DNA from: Centroberyx gerrardi
Taxonomy: Eukaryota > Chordata > Actinopteri > Beryciformes > Berycidae
Reading direction: 5' to 3'
Assembly (NCBI RefSeq): GCF_048128805.1
Contig: NC_135997.1
Span: 9,489,116 to 9,553,115 of the forward strand
Length of the DNA: 64,000 nucleotides
Part shown: one piece after another, positions 49,980 through 62,432 of the stretch
Position numbering within the stretch: position 1 is the first letter of the stretch
Layout: each line of letters begins with the position of its first letter
Translations under genes and position numbers: made by a program
The notes under the pieces: generated by a model
The model's database searches: none
What the model was told of the DNA's origin: nothing
What the model saw: the letters and a program-made list of their open reading frames with translations, nothing else

Positions 49980-52900
49980 ATGGCACCTCTGAATCATATT
50001 ATAAATGTATGCTGCAGGAGTTTGCAAAGCGACCCGCTAAACAGGCAGTTGTCCCTCTTTTTGCGCGCTTTGCACAAGTCAGCGGCCAGCAAGGCGTTAC
50101 GGATCTCCGCGGATGGAGAAGAGGCGATGCCCGAGGGCTCGATCACACCGGAGGCTGTCGGCGAGAAAACCAGCATCAAGTCCCTGAAGGAGATGCCCGG
50201 ACCCAGCACCACATCCAACTTGATTGAGTTCTTCTGGCGAGACGGCTTTAGCAGAATTCATGAAATCCAGGTAATCACGTCTGTTTGTCTACCTTTAGGT
50301 TTGCCCCTTCGTCCGACGGCCCGGGGCCTGTGTGTAGATACAAGTATTCAAGGTTAAGTCGTATCTTTGGCCTTTTTCCCCTTGGCAAATTTGATATTAG
50401 ACTCAGTCTCGCCGCCAGCAGTTTTTGCCACCTATGCGTAAAATGGCACGGACTGTTGCGTAAAAGCGCATCAGGAGTCTGACCACTGGTCAGCTGTCCC
50501 AGTCAAGGTATGTTAACCCAGAGAGTTTTGTAATAGCTATATTATAGAGTCAACTAAAACACTGAGAGCTGGTTGCTCGGACATGGATTAAGCCTAGTCC
50601 TACACTAAAAACTTTACACCGATGGCGATCTCCATTGAAAATGAAATCCTAAATCAAGAACTAGGCTGAATCCATTTTCGACCAACCAGCCCTGAAAGTT
50701 CGTTTACTCACTTAAGGGTGAACATGGTTTCAGCAGGTAGGCTTACTACAAAAGCGCTTTGATCGCAGTCAACAATTAGAAAAGCTTCGAGTGGGAAAAT
50801 GTGCAAATTAGTTTCAATCACCATGACAAAATCAGGCTACTCCCTATTCTTTCCAAGTGAATACGCGACGCTAAAGTAGACGATAGTCTTATCAGGATAG
50901 GCTACCGGTTTCGTTACCTCACAGAGTAAATCAGTGGGAGGCATTGTATGAATCTGCTTTTGTAAATGGAAATGTTTTTATATAATGTCATCTAATCAGC
51001 CCCATTTTCTGTCTCTGTACTTATAATAAAAATAGAAGATCTGATGGATATTCACACCTCCTGTTTAATTAAATTTCTTTCTTATTTTTTATTGTATTTT
51101 CTTCTTCTTCTTCTTCTTCTTCTGCTTCTTCTTCTTATTATTATTATTATTATTATTATTGTTAGGATTATTATTATTATTATTATTATCATTATTATTA
51201 TTATTATATTTTTTCAAACATTAAGTAGGCTATTGGTATTGCAGGCTAACTCTTATCAGTGCTATTTTCTATTTCTTCCTTACCCACCCCACCCCACCCC
51301 AAGGGCTTGTATTTTCACATTTCCATTTTTTTTGTTTTTTTTGTTTTTTATTTAGCACAGAAAGCATTGTATGGTATCTACTTACTGACATTGTTCTGTA
51401 AGAGTATCAGCATGGTTTGATTTCCCATTTTACTGTAAGTTACACTTGCATAAGAAATGTTTCTTCATTTGATGTGGAAATTTAGGCCAAATGACAGTGA
51501 ACGGATGGCACATGTAGGCTGATAACAAATCATTCTCTGTATTAAGAAATTGCACTTCAAGCAATATTTGAAAAATGTTGTTCCAAAATTAGATGTCCAG
51601 CATCATTACAACATAAAAACAAATTAAGGTACTTTTGGATGCTGGGTAATGACTGAACTGACAACACTCTTACAGACTAGATCCTCTGGAGATATTAAAT
51701 GATACATAATAATCACATTAATAACTTTTAAGCATACTCCTCCAATATTAGCTGACCTCAGGATCTGCTGTCAGCACTGGCATTCAGGTTTTTTGTTTTT
51801 CCCAGTTCTATTGATAATTATAGACAGGAAAATATTTCCTTGTTTGTAGATTTTTGTTTGTAGAACATTTTTTAGACTTTTAGGTTTTAGGTAGGTATGA
51901 AAAGTAGTGATTGGAAGCAGCAGAATAGGGCAGCCAGTTTTGGTGGATTGCCATTCATAATATATAAATATAAGATCTTCTATTAAAATATCACTGTAAG
52001 AAATAAATATATATCAAAATGTAATATATTAACAATAACATTGTGTTGCTGAAAAGTACTCCATAAACATGATCAGTTATACATTGATACTATAGGGTAT
52101 TTTCACTATTTAAATTATACATAGCTAATTACCATACCTAGCATTGTGATCAGTTACAAAATTCATACTTAAGCTCAGTAATGTAATTTTATTATAAATA
52201 CTCAGCATAATAAAATTACATTACTGAGCTGAAGAATGGATTGTGTTACAGTTCAACCCAACAAGTATGATTGAAGTTTGATTTTAAAAGGGGCTGTGGC
52301 TTAAGAAATGTAGCAGAGCTATGAGATTGTGACATGTGAACGCTCATTGAAAATTAGGTTTGCTCCAGCTCCTAACAATATCTGCTTGAATTTGTGTCAA
52401 AGAAGCAAGAAATATGAAATATGACTACTTATCCATGCGTGTCTAGCAGAGAGAATGATTGTGTTGTGGTCATTATTGCTTTGTAGAATGAACACAGGCA
52501 GAAGTATGGGAAGATTTTCAAATCCCGGTTCGGACCCCAGCTGGTGGTGTCGGTTGCAGATCGTGATCTGGTGGCTCAGGTGCTGCGGGCGGAGGGTGTG
52601 GCCCCTCAGAGAGCCAACATGGAGTCCTGGAAGGAGTACAGAGACCTGAGAGGCCGTTCCACAGGCCTGATCTCAGCGTGAGTCCCGTTCCGCCTTTGAC
52701 CTTTGACACCTAACTTCCAAAATAAGCCACTCAGAGGGCCAGATAGGATGATAACTCTAGTTTCTGTGTTTTTGCACACATGTGTGTGTTTCTGACAGAG
52801 TGTGTGTGGGTACAGCACAAAATTTCTTGAACTAACTTGGTATCCATGCTAAATTTAGAGTTTCATCTCACTGTTGTATGTGTAGAAATGCCTGACAGGG

Positions 52901-55900
52901 AATAAGTCTGGCCAATTTTGTAGTGTGCATCGACCCTCAGTGAAAAACCACAGTGTGCATGCTGTTTTAATTCTAGTTTGCATGCTCCTTTACTTCTCAG
53001 TAGTCTACTTTTGTATGCCTATGATCTTTGAAATACTGTACTATAGTTTCTGTACAATAGTTTAATTCTTCATTAAAACAATCTTGCATTAAAGGAAGAC
53101 AATATCTGCGAAAGCTCACAATTCATCTTGTCTCCTGTATGTTGTTGTCCAGCGAGGGAGATGATTGGCTGAAGATGCGGAGCGTGCTCAGACAGCTCAT
53201 CATGCGTCCGCGCGACGTGGCGGTGTTCTCCGACGACATCAACGAAGTGGTAGATGACCTGGTGAAGAAAGTCTGTATGCTGCGCAGCCAGGAAGCTGAC
53301 GGAGCGAGTGTCTACAACGTGAACGACCTCTTCTTCAAATATGCCATGGAGGGTTGGTAAAGAGCGAAGGGGTTGGGTTGGTCCCAGGGTGGGTTTGAGT
53401 TGAGGGAAAGGAGGAGAGAAAGTTGGAAAAGGATAGGACAGGTGCAGTGTAGATGAGGGGGAGAAGGAGGGAAGGCAGGCAGGAAGAGATAGAGAAAGAC
53501 AGAAAATAGATGGTAAAATTAGTAAAATGAGTGTATCTATACTCTAACCATGATATTCAGTACTGAGGCTTATGTTGTAATGCTCTCAGACTCAGGATTG
53601 TCACATAGTGATACTTGCCAAGCACTGACATTCCATAGACAACTGCTAGAATTGTCACTGCTGTATTATTTATCCCAAAAAAAAATCATCTCCTTGCCAT
53701 GTTTGATGCAGAAAAACCTTATTTTCACAGACAAAGGCACCTCTGAGTTTGTCATTAACATTAACAGACTCCAGTGACTCTTACATGTAAATATTACAAA
53801 AAACGAGTCCTGGGCAAGAAATTATTGCAACAGCTCTTCTGGGCAAAGAATCAGTGTAGCAGTTTTAGTACAGAAAAGAAGTACAGAATAGATTGTTGAA
53901 ACTCTTTATTCCTCTTACCTCTTCCCTACCTTCGTCTTTGCAGGTGTGGCAGCCATTTTGTACGAGTGCCGGCTAGGCTGTTTGGAGAATGAGATTCCCC
54001 GGGACACTCAAGACTACATCACCGCGCTGCACCTCATGTTCAGCTCCTTCAAGACGACCATGTACGCCGGGGCAATCCCAAAGTGGCTGCGGCCCATTAT
54101 CCCCAAACCATGGGAGGAGTTCTGTAACTCTTGGGACGGCCTCTTCAGATTCAGTAAGTAGTTTACACATTGTTTTCTTTGAGAACTTTTTGGTAGATGT
54201 TGCCGCCGTTGTTTCCGGTGAATTGACTACTTACACCTCAGTGGGAGTGCTCTCTTATTAAGATTTGCTGTTTTTCTGAAAGACCGAGAATGTGGTTAAT
54301 AAAGTCTTAGCTTAGCTTTCATGAATTCTTGAAAGAATTATTTTCATTCCTAGAAACAAGTGGGACAGAGAAAAATTGTGTCCTACATGCCAATTTTTTT
54401 GTTTTAGGCTTTGTTTTCAGAAAGCCATTCTCCAATTCAGTGAGTTGGTGCCAAGTCCTTTGAAAAGATTATTGTAAAAGCTCCTTAGATGCGTAAACAT
54501 GTTATAGTAATGACATCACCATTGTCTTTTTTTAAATAAAAAAAACAGTAAAACTTAGATTTGGTTAAGAATTAGCTGAAATCTTGAGGATAAATCGTTT
54601 AGCATCAACAGAATGGAATGCAGAATTGCATATAAATCAATACTGCTGTGCTGTACTGTGGGAGTATGGGGTCCCTCTGTTACATAACCTGTCCTCCCCT
54701 CTGTTTCCTCCCCTTTACTACCCTCCCTCATCTCCGTCATTTTTTCTCCGTCTGGTCCCAGGCCAAATCCATGTTGATAAGAGGCTGGGGGAGATCAAGG
54801 CCCAGCTGGAGCGGGGAGAAGAGGTGAAGGGGGGGCTGCTCACACACATGCTAGTTACCAAGGAGATGAACCTGGAGGAGATCTACGCCAACATGACGGA
54901 GATGCTGCTGGCCGGGGTCGACACGGTGTGTGTGTGTGTGTGTGTGTGTGAATTCAGGGAGAAGTGTCAATGCATATGTGTAGAGAGGGGAGGGTTTGGT
55001 AGAGAGTATTGTGTGTAGTTGAGGAGTGTAGAGGTGCAGTGAGTGTGTGTTCAGCGGGGTGTAGGGGGCGCTGTGAATTGTGTGTGTGTGTGTGTGTGTG
55101 TGCATGTGTGTCAGTGTTGAGTTTCAAGGCTTGGGTTTCTGGCGCCACATCTATGCCTGTGTAGCTGTGCCAGCGTCAGGTCAGAGCGGTGAATCGGGGG
55201 GTTACAGAGTATCCCACTGACAAAGTTGTTCTCACTCAGATTTAGTTTCTTCTCATTTGTCTCTGCCTGTTAGATCTACACAGGGGGGCTTTTGTCTTTT
55301 TCTCTACCAGACATCTGTGTTAGGCAAGTGTGTGTGTGTGTGTGTGCATGTGTGTGTGTCTCCACATCATACAGTATGTGGGTCAAACAGTGCTTTCAAA
55401 TAATTGTTACTGTTGGTACCAGATGTTTCTTGCCACATAAATGAAAATCCAGCGAGTGACAGAAAAAGAAAGATGATCTCAGGAAATTATTCGAAAGTCA
55501 ATTCAAAAATATTTCTCTGTGATTGAAAACTTACCTGCCACTATCTGAACTGTCCTGATGCAGTAAAAGCCCTCCCATATTGTACTCTAAGGATGTAAAA
55601 ACACACTCAAAAAATTATTTGGAAATGTTATTTGACTCTGTCTGTTACGTGTGTGCGTGCGTGCATGTGTGAGTATGTGTATGTGTGTCTGCTGTGTGCA
55701 CAAATGCATAGTTATGGCTAGATTTGTTTTGGGTGCTGTCAGATTAACGAGAATTATCGAGGTAGGGGGTTTTTGCGTCGAGCTGGGGCCACGGGATGAA
55801 AGGGTGTGTGTGTTTTTGTTGAACTTGTTGCAACGGCCACATCCCGGTAGGGGGTGGGCTTAGCTGAGCCATTACCTGACCTCATGGTGCACTTGCCTTT

Positions 55901-58525
55901 ACTCAGCACACACAGGAGCTGTCGAGACACGTTAGCCACAGCCAGAGTTATAGCACAGGCTGGGCAGAGGTGAGATGAGGGGGGGGAGCCTGAGTAAGAG
56001 GGACACTTCTCAAAAAACTGTAAAGACGAGGGTAGTGGCGTGATGAGGGGGAGGGAAGAGGAGCCGAGCGTGAGACGAGATTTTGAAAAAAGGACAGAAG
56101 ATGTGGGGGGGATGGAGAGGAGAGCGGGTGGAAGCCATGTACAGCTGTGTTTGGATGAGTTTTCATCATATGATTCCTCTTTGGCTTTGTTTGAGGTGTT
56201 GCCAGAGTCTGTGCCAGCTGGGGTTGATTAGGAACAAATGGGGTTGGGTGGGGAGTGTGTGACGGCCGAGAGGGAAAGAGAAACTTGGGAAAGGCAGAGG
56301 GGCGAGGGGAGATGGAAGAGGCAACAATGAAAAAGATGGTGGTGAGGGGGCGGGGGGGCATAAACAAGGGGGAGACTCTTGGGCAGATATTCTTTTCATC
56401 CTTATTCAGTCCTCTGGGAGACGTTGACCTCGGACTGGCCTATGGAGTCTATTCACTGTGATGTTAGCAATAACAAGATCTCCAGATATATCTATTGAAA
56501 TGCATGGGTGTAAAAGTGAGGAGGCTGGTTGGAAAGTGGATGACAGGAAAATAATTGGTTAAGAACTAAGATGAGATAGTGCGGTGTGGTAATAAGGCAT
56601 ACAGCACAGTCAGTAGCAGCATGGCATGAATACAGGGAAGATGATCGCCCACATGTGCTGAGTAGAATTTCAGTGGTATTGACGTGCGGGCACATTTCTT
56701 CTCAATGAGTCAGAAAAAAAATGGGTAGGACAATTATGGCCAATGAGATAAGCAACTGAAAGACACATGAGAGTGGGAGGGGTTGGTTTGAATAAAGGAA
56801 AGAGGAAATTAAAATGATGAGGGTTTGTCTGAGAGGAAGGGAGAGCGTGAGACGAGAGGTGATGATTGAGACAGAAACCGATAAGGAGCGTGCTGTGGAG
56901 AGAGAGTGAAAGATTGGGCAATGTACTGGGAATTTGAAGGATAGAGGGAGATAGCACTAATGTAAGCTTACATACTGTACTAATAGAACTCTATTATCTT
57001 AAACACTGATTATGAATTATATTTTTTTGTATTTTGAATATCCATTACATTCAATCTATTATATTTCACCTAAATTGGATGGATGTAAAACTGTTAAGAC
57101 GGGCGCAACTGAACATGTTTATAGAATGTGCAGCAGTCAGTTGAGAATGGGTGAGTGAGATGGATATGACTGATGTAAGCTGGGGATAAGGAGCTGAGAG
57201 TGCAGCTGGTGATGTGACCTATAGTGTCACCACCAGTACCCCCCCCCCCCCCACAGCCCCCCCAAGGCCCCCCCAAGCCCTCCTCTGTTTCCTAACACTT
57301 ATGCAACATCATACAAGCTCTTATGTCAGCTCATAGTTGAAGTCCTTGCAAAACACCTTTCAAAACATCAAGAAAACAAGGCAACATCTCTAAAAGTCTC
57401 AATGATGCTTTTTGATGAGAGTTAATGGAAGATATAATGAACCATCACACCCAACCTAAATCCAAAGAGCAATTAATACATTTTCTTAAAAATAAAATAC
57501 TCTCTCTCTCTCTGTCCGCTTGTCTCTCTGTTTCTCTCACCACTCTACCTCTCCTAGACGTCTTTCACCCTGTCGTGGGCCAGCTACCTGTTAGCGCGTC
57601 ACCCTGAGGTGCAGCAGCAAATCTATACGGAGGTGACGAGGACTCTGGGACACGGGGCCGTCCCCACAGCTGACGATGTGCCTCATCTGCCTCTTATCAG
57701 AGGCCTGGTCAAAGAGACTCTCAGGTGCAGATTGCATGCAGCCCTCAACTCTCCCAACTTGCTATCTGTTGTTGTCTCTCATGTTGTCATGTTTTTTGTT
57801 TGCTTTCACTTGAACTGTTAGAAACAATTTAGCAATAGATTATGTAATGGAGTGCTTGCCTTTGCCCCATATCTCCCTCTCCATTTCTTTCCCTCTTTCT
57901 CTTACCTTGGAGTTGTTGAATAACAGTCTTTGTGTGCCCCTCCCTGGGAGCAGGCTTTTTCCAGTTCTCCCTGGCAATGGACGGATTACCCAGGATGACT
58001 TGGTGGTGGGCGGATACTTCATCCCCAAAGGGGTAAGAGTGATACGGAGCCTCCGGGCGACATAATAGATGTGGGTCCGGAGTGTGCATGTGTTTAAGAA
58101 AAAGCTGTCTTTAAGAATCAGCCAAAAACATTACAGTGGAACCAGATGTAACATGATCCTGCATTACTCATGCATCTCTCTTTGTCTCTCTCTCATACAA
58201 ATGCATGTGCAACGGCCAGCTGTTTTCATTACACCACTAGCATTTTTCTCTTTTCACTTTGTTAGACTCAGTTGGCCCTGTGTCACTACTCTACATCCTT
58301 GGATGAGGAGAATTTCCCTGGTGCTTCAGACTTCCGGCCTGATCGCTGGATACGGAAAGACACCACAGATCGTGTCGACAACTTTGGCTCAATCCCCTTT
58401 GGCTACGGCATCAGAAGCTGCATCGGCAGGAGAATAGCAGAGCTGGAGATGCACCTGGCACTCGCAAGGGTACGGGATTACATCCACTCTTACCCACAAA
58501 TGTACACACACACACACACACAAAC

Positions 58526-58584
<59 letters not shown>

Positions 58585-58841
58585 TCTGGCCACACCAATT
58601 TGTCCACAAATGTACCTGTAAGCATACCCACTTACAAATCCACTCAGAAAACATTTGACTTTGTTTATGACAGTGAATTATACCGGTTGATTGACAGTTT
58701 TGTGTTGTTTTCCTTGTTCAGCTCATTCAGAAGTTCCACATTGGCGTTTCCCCTCTCACTGCTGATGTCAAGGCCAAAACCCACGGCCTGCTCTGCCCTG
58801 CTGCTCCCATCAACCTGCAGTTTATCGACAGGCAGGACTAG
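49980..58841 (+). CDS. cyp27c1: cyp27c1, mitochondrial cytochrome P450 (retinoid 3,4-desaturase), complete
   Basis: In fish and amphibians CYP27C1 converts retinol (vitamin A1) to 3,4-didehydroretinol (A2) and red-shifts vision (established knowledge). Exons: 49980-50270, 52487-52677, 53153-53352, 53944-54153, 54762-54925, 57558-57724, 57954-58032, 58266-58469, 58722-58841; phases join to 541 residues. The N-terminus is basic and amphipathic, as expected for mitochondrial import. Motifs are MPGPST, I-helix AGVDT (about 348-352) followed by TSFTLSW, K-helix ETLR (about 404-407), FRPDRW, and the haem loop FGYGIRSCIG with Cys near 486. All P450 key residues are present. Adjacent ercc3 matches human synteny. 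Oddities: the exon 3 donor is GTTGGT with GTAAAG four bases on, and the exon 5 donor begins a GT microsatellite. Confidence 0.96.
50573..50691. mobile_element. Short palindromic MITE
   Basis: GGATTAAGCCTAGTCCTACACT near the left is mirrored by AAGAACTAGGCTGAATCC on the right, with outer CTGGTTG and CAACCAG. This is a common fish foldback repeat. It lies in cyp27c1 intron 1. Confidence 0.6.
51102..51208. repeat. TTC then TTA trinucleotide repeat
   Basis: TTC units grade into TTA units with few interruptions, in cyp27c1 intron 1. Confidence 0.85.
52172..52230. repeat. Perfect 24-bp inverted repeat (stem-loop)
   Basis: The arm at 52172-52195 (begins AGCTCAGTAATG) is perfectly complementary to 52207-52230 (ends CATTACTGAGCT), with an 11-nt loop. 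It lies in cyp27c1 intron 1. Function unknown. Confidence 0.85.
54926..54951. repeat. GT microsatellite forming the cyp27c1 exon 5 donor
   Basis: The exon ends GACACG at 54925 and the intron begins directly with about 12 GT units. Confidence 0.85.
58504..58582. repeat. CA microsatellite after cyp27c1 exon 8
   Basis: More than 30 CA units with a few interruptions, about 35 bp after the exon 8 donor. Confidence 0.9.
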
Positions 58842-60245
58842 ACACATACTCTTCTCTTGAAGGTCTACTGTATATTTTACGTTTGTCACTATTAGAGGGT
58901 TTGAACACATCTGCTTTTTAGTACGCCTTCCCTGTTGGATCACAAATTATCATTGCCGGTCTGTGACTGAGGTTTTACTCAGGCAAGAAATGTGTTTTAC
59001 CTTCTACTGTTTGATAGTGAAGAGGACACAAAAAATAGTACTGGAACAACGATGTAAAGACAAAAGCTCTGTTCTTTATTTGTTTATTGTTTGTAGTTAC
59101 TTAAAAACCACAGCAATGTGTTTGGACTGTTACTCCTTCCATTCGTCCTATTTAAAATAGTGAGTGGAAAAATGTTTTATAATCTAAATACTTTACACTG
59201 TATCTTTTCGCATGAACGTGCATGCATGTGCACACACAAACACAAAGATTATTACTTAATCACATTGTGTTGTTTCCTCCCCGTGTTTGAGAAAGCGATT
59301 CTCTGAGAATGTTGAAGGGTGACACTGAATGTACTGAAGACGTGCTGTTTTATGAAGTGTGGTATGTTAAATCACTTAAATGGCATTGCATGTTTTCCAT
59401 CAAAGTATATCCGTTATACATTAAGCATACAGTTAATTGTTAAAGGGGTTTATGCATAGGATCACAAAGGAGTAGGACATTATAATGCTGGCTGAAAGAT
59501 TTTGCAACAGAAAGTCCTTTGGCTCATTCTTTTTGTTTTTGTTGTGGTTTTTTCCCACATCCTGTGAGTTCCTATATAGATAAAAGATGATGTAACATAA
59601 ATAAAAGCCTGGCAGACAAAGTAAGTGAACCCGTATTTGGTAAAATTTCATTTAAACAAAATTTAGCTTAAAGTGTGAAATACATGGTTAATTAATTGGG
59701 CTGATATCAAGCAAAGCAGGCCACAAGTTGATAATGGGCCATTCATGACAGCTAATAAATTAGGCTAATGTTCTTAATGAACTCAAGAGGAAGATTAGCA
59801 TAGCAAATTAGCACTGATTAATGAGCCATCATTAACACAGAGCATAAATAATGAAATGTAATGACTTATCTGGTGTGTCACATAATGTCATAATAGGGTA
59901 TGCAATGATGAAAACATTTCTACAAACTCTCTGGTTTATATATTGTTTGTATATGAGTACAAGCAACAAAAACAACAAAGGTTGGTTAAATCATGATTTG
60001 TTGAGAGAGATATTGTATGTTATTGAACAGTTTGTTGAAAAGGGGAAGCGAAGAGGTGTGGGAGTGTGCCATTTTGATGGGTCACACTGGTTTGCATAGT
60101 AGAGGAAAACGGAAACATTTATAAGTCTATCTATTTATCCACTCTTGTGTCTTTCTGTTCCTGTTTCCTTTTTGTAACCTGTACATTTCTACTGTAGTTC
60201 CAGTGAAACTGGGAGCCAATAAAAATGATCTAATGATTCTTTTAA
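58842..60245 (+). other. cyp27c1: cyp27c1 3' UTR and flank
   Basis: No coding signal follows the TAG at 58839-58841. Poly(A) signals on the plus strand are at 59599-59604 (AATAAA) and 60219-60224 (AATAAA, followed by a T-rich, GTGTGT-containing stretch at 60250). Alternative 3' ends are plausible. Confidence 0.45.
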
Positions 60246-60824
60246 ACAGTGTGTGTCATTTTCTGTCAAGGGATACAAACCCAGAATACTTGTAAAAAGT
60301 CAGTATCGGCAGTGTATTAAATATAGAGATGACCAAGCAACAACTCAAAGTATCGGCTATAGATCCATAATACTACAGTCATAACCACTGAGCCATGAAA
60401 GAAAATACGGAATATCAACTGTAGAGGAAAGCTCTTTGCTCTGTACCTTTTAAGATTTAAGACCTTTTAAGATTCAATGTTTAAGACAACACAAGAGATT
60501 TAGAGTGTATAGAAGGTCAATGTTGCCAGGAAAAGTAAACTTTGGTGTCTACAGTTCAGGTTGATGCCCTGGTTGATGTGAACATTGAATGCTAATTTCT
60601 GACACAGCAACACAGCGACAGACATCCTGTGAGGGTGCAGAGTTAGCAGTTAGCTCGTCCCAAGGTAGATGCACTTGGTGCTGTATCCAAGTGTTGAACT
60701 GCTCAGTGTCAATTAATGAGTAAAGAAACCAATTCAAGCATTTCATGACAAAATCACAATCGTTTACACTGAGATTGAGACTGCATTGAGATTGGACATG
60801 GGACAAAATTCCGCATTTACTCTG

Positions 60825-61625
60825 GTTGGGGTCTATCAGTCTCAGTCAGCCTCAGTGGATTCCTTAGCCAAACTGGCAGAGCTCCTCTCCCCATATGTAG
60901 GACTGGAATTAATAATTATGGGTGAGAACTAATAATCATGGGTGACTTTAACTTTGGCTAACAAATGCCTTGGATAACCTTAAAGGAATCTGTGGTGAAT
61001 TTGGCATCACCCAACTGGTTACAGAGCCAACCAGGCGTAATTTAAAAAATCAAATAAATTAGAGGAAGTTACTGCCAATGGTGTTTTTGTCCTGGAATAA
61101 GTGACCACTGCCCAATTGCATGTATAAGACATGAAAGATTGAAAAAATCCCAACCCCAGTTTGCAGTTAAGAGAAACTTCATCAATTTCTATGAACAAGT
61201 CTGTCTTCACGATCTCTTTCATAGGCAATTATCTTATTCTCCTGAAATCCCAGAGAGCATGGAGGCATTAAATCATATAGGCTACTTTTAACTTGGTTGT
61301 TAATAACACTAATTCCACTAAAGAAGTTACGCACAAAAGACAGCTCTAGCCCTGGCTTCTTGTTCAGGGGATCCCTCTCATTAGCTTGCTTCTAGTAAAT
61401 TTAGGAATAAATGCATCTCATTTAACATATGGAAGCATATATGGAAATTTTCATCAAAATGTGATTTTGCTGAATGTTTCCATATATTTCTTATGCATAT
61501 TTAATTTTGGTGTAAAATTGGTGTTTTTTTTGTTACTCTGACCTCTTGCTCCACTGAAAATGAGACCTTGCCTCAATGTGACTCCAAGGTGAAATAAAAG
61601 TTATCTAAAAAATAAACGAATAAAC
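60825..61625 (+). mobile_element. LINE remnant: endonuclease fragment joined to a LINE 3' end
   Basis: Plus-strand reading gives pieces of an AP-endonuclease domain: SLAKLAELLSPYVGLELIIM, then GDFNFG, FGITQLVTEPTRR, SDHCPIACIRH and KRNFINFYEQVCLHDL. From about 61540 it ends with a typical fish LINE 3' tail (GAGACCTTGCCTCAATGTGA ... AAATAAAAG). The reverse transcriptase is absent, so this is an internally deleted, degenerate copy. The clade is not assigned. Confidence 0.6.
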
Positions 61626-61959
61626 AGCCAAGCAAGGTTTCAACAGGAGCTTACAGAAACTGACTTACAGAAATGACTTACAGTAATGTTAAATGTTAAA
61701 TGTCTTGCAAAGGTTTTTAATCTTTGAAATGTATAGACTTAGGACATACAGATGGTTCAGTTTTTGATGCAGTGTCATAACGTGCAGTAAGAGGCACAGA
61801 AAACAACTTATTTTGAGTTAATCATACTGTGAGGCAGCTTGCTTGAGGAGGAAGAATCAGACTCTAAATCTTACAAGTCAGCATTGTAGCTGCCTTTGCA
61901 CTGTGCTCTGAGGTAGAGAGGTAGACAGTTTTAAATCAACTTTACCGTCTGAATACTCG

Positions 61960-62432
61960 TGTAACACCAGTTACAACAATGAATACGTGTTCTTTCTCGC
62001 GATATTTTGCAAACGAGAACATAAGCGGAAGTAAATAGTCGCCAAGCCATGGCACGTTAGCTAATGAGGAGATAAAGTGGCAAGTTAAGAGTGGACGCTC
62101 CTAAAATTAGCAAACTGATAAGAACCATCCACAATCTTTGGAATTAATTGGGGTGGATGTTGAGCAAATAGGCTCTCCCCCTCTGCATTTCTACAATAAA
62201 TAAATCGCTACAGTCAGGGAATCGTATAGCACGTTTGGGCCTTGGGAGATATGTGCTAGCTAGCTAGCGCGGCTACGCTAACGTTGCCTTTAGCACCACA
62301 ACCTGGCCAAGTACCACTGAAGTGGCTAGTAGTTCACCGGCTAATGTCGGCTATCATTTTAGACAGATAAGTAACGTTACCAGCTAACGTGAACTCTGGC
62401 CGTTGTGGAGGAAAAGTTCGGCTGAATCTAAA
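61960..62432 (+). promoter_or_regulatory. rbm26: rbm26 promoter and 5' UTR region
   Basis: A TCTCGCGA element (61995-62002, close to the TCTCGCGAGA promoter motif) lies 22 bp before an ETS-like GCGGAAGT (62025-62032). This pairing is typical of CpG-type housekeeping promoters. The rbm26 ATG follows at 62433. Confidence 0.5.

Noticed and set aside
55651-57300. Many GC-skewed ORFs in cyp27c1 intron 5
   Set aside because: G-rich, purine-biased sequence yields chance frames on both strands; the P450 joins in phase directly from 54925 to 57558.
59680-59860. Homeobox-like TAATTAATTG and GATTAATGAG words suggesting a conserved enhancer downstream of cyp27c1
   Set aside because: AT-rich words of this kind are expected by chance; conservation cannot be judged from one sequence.
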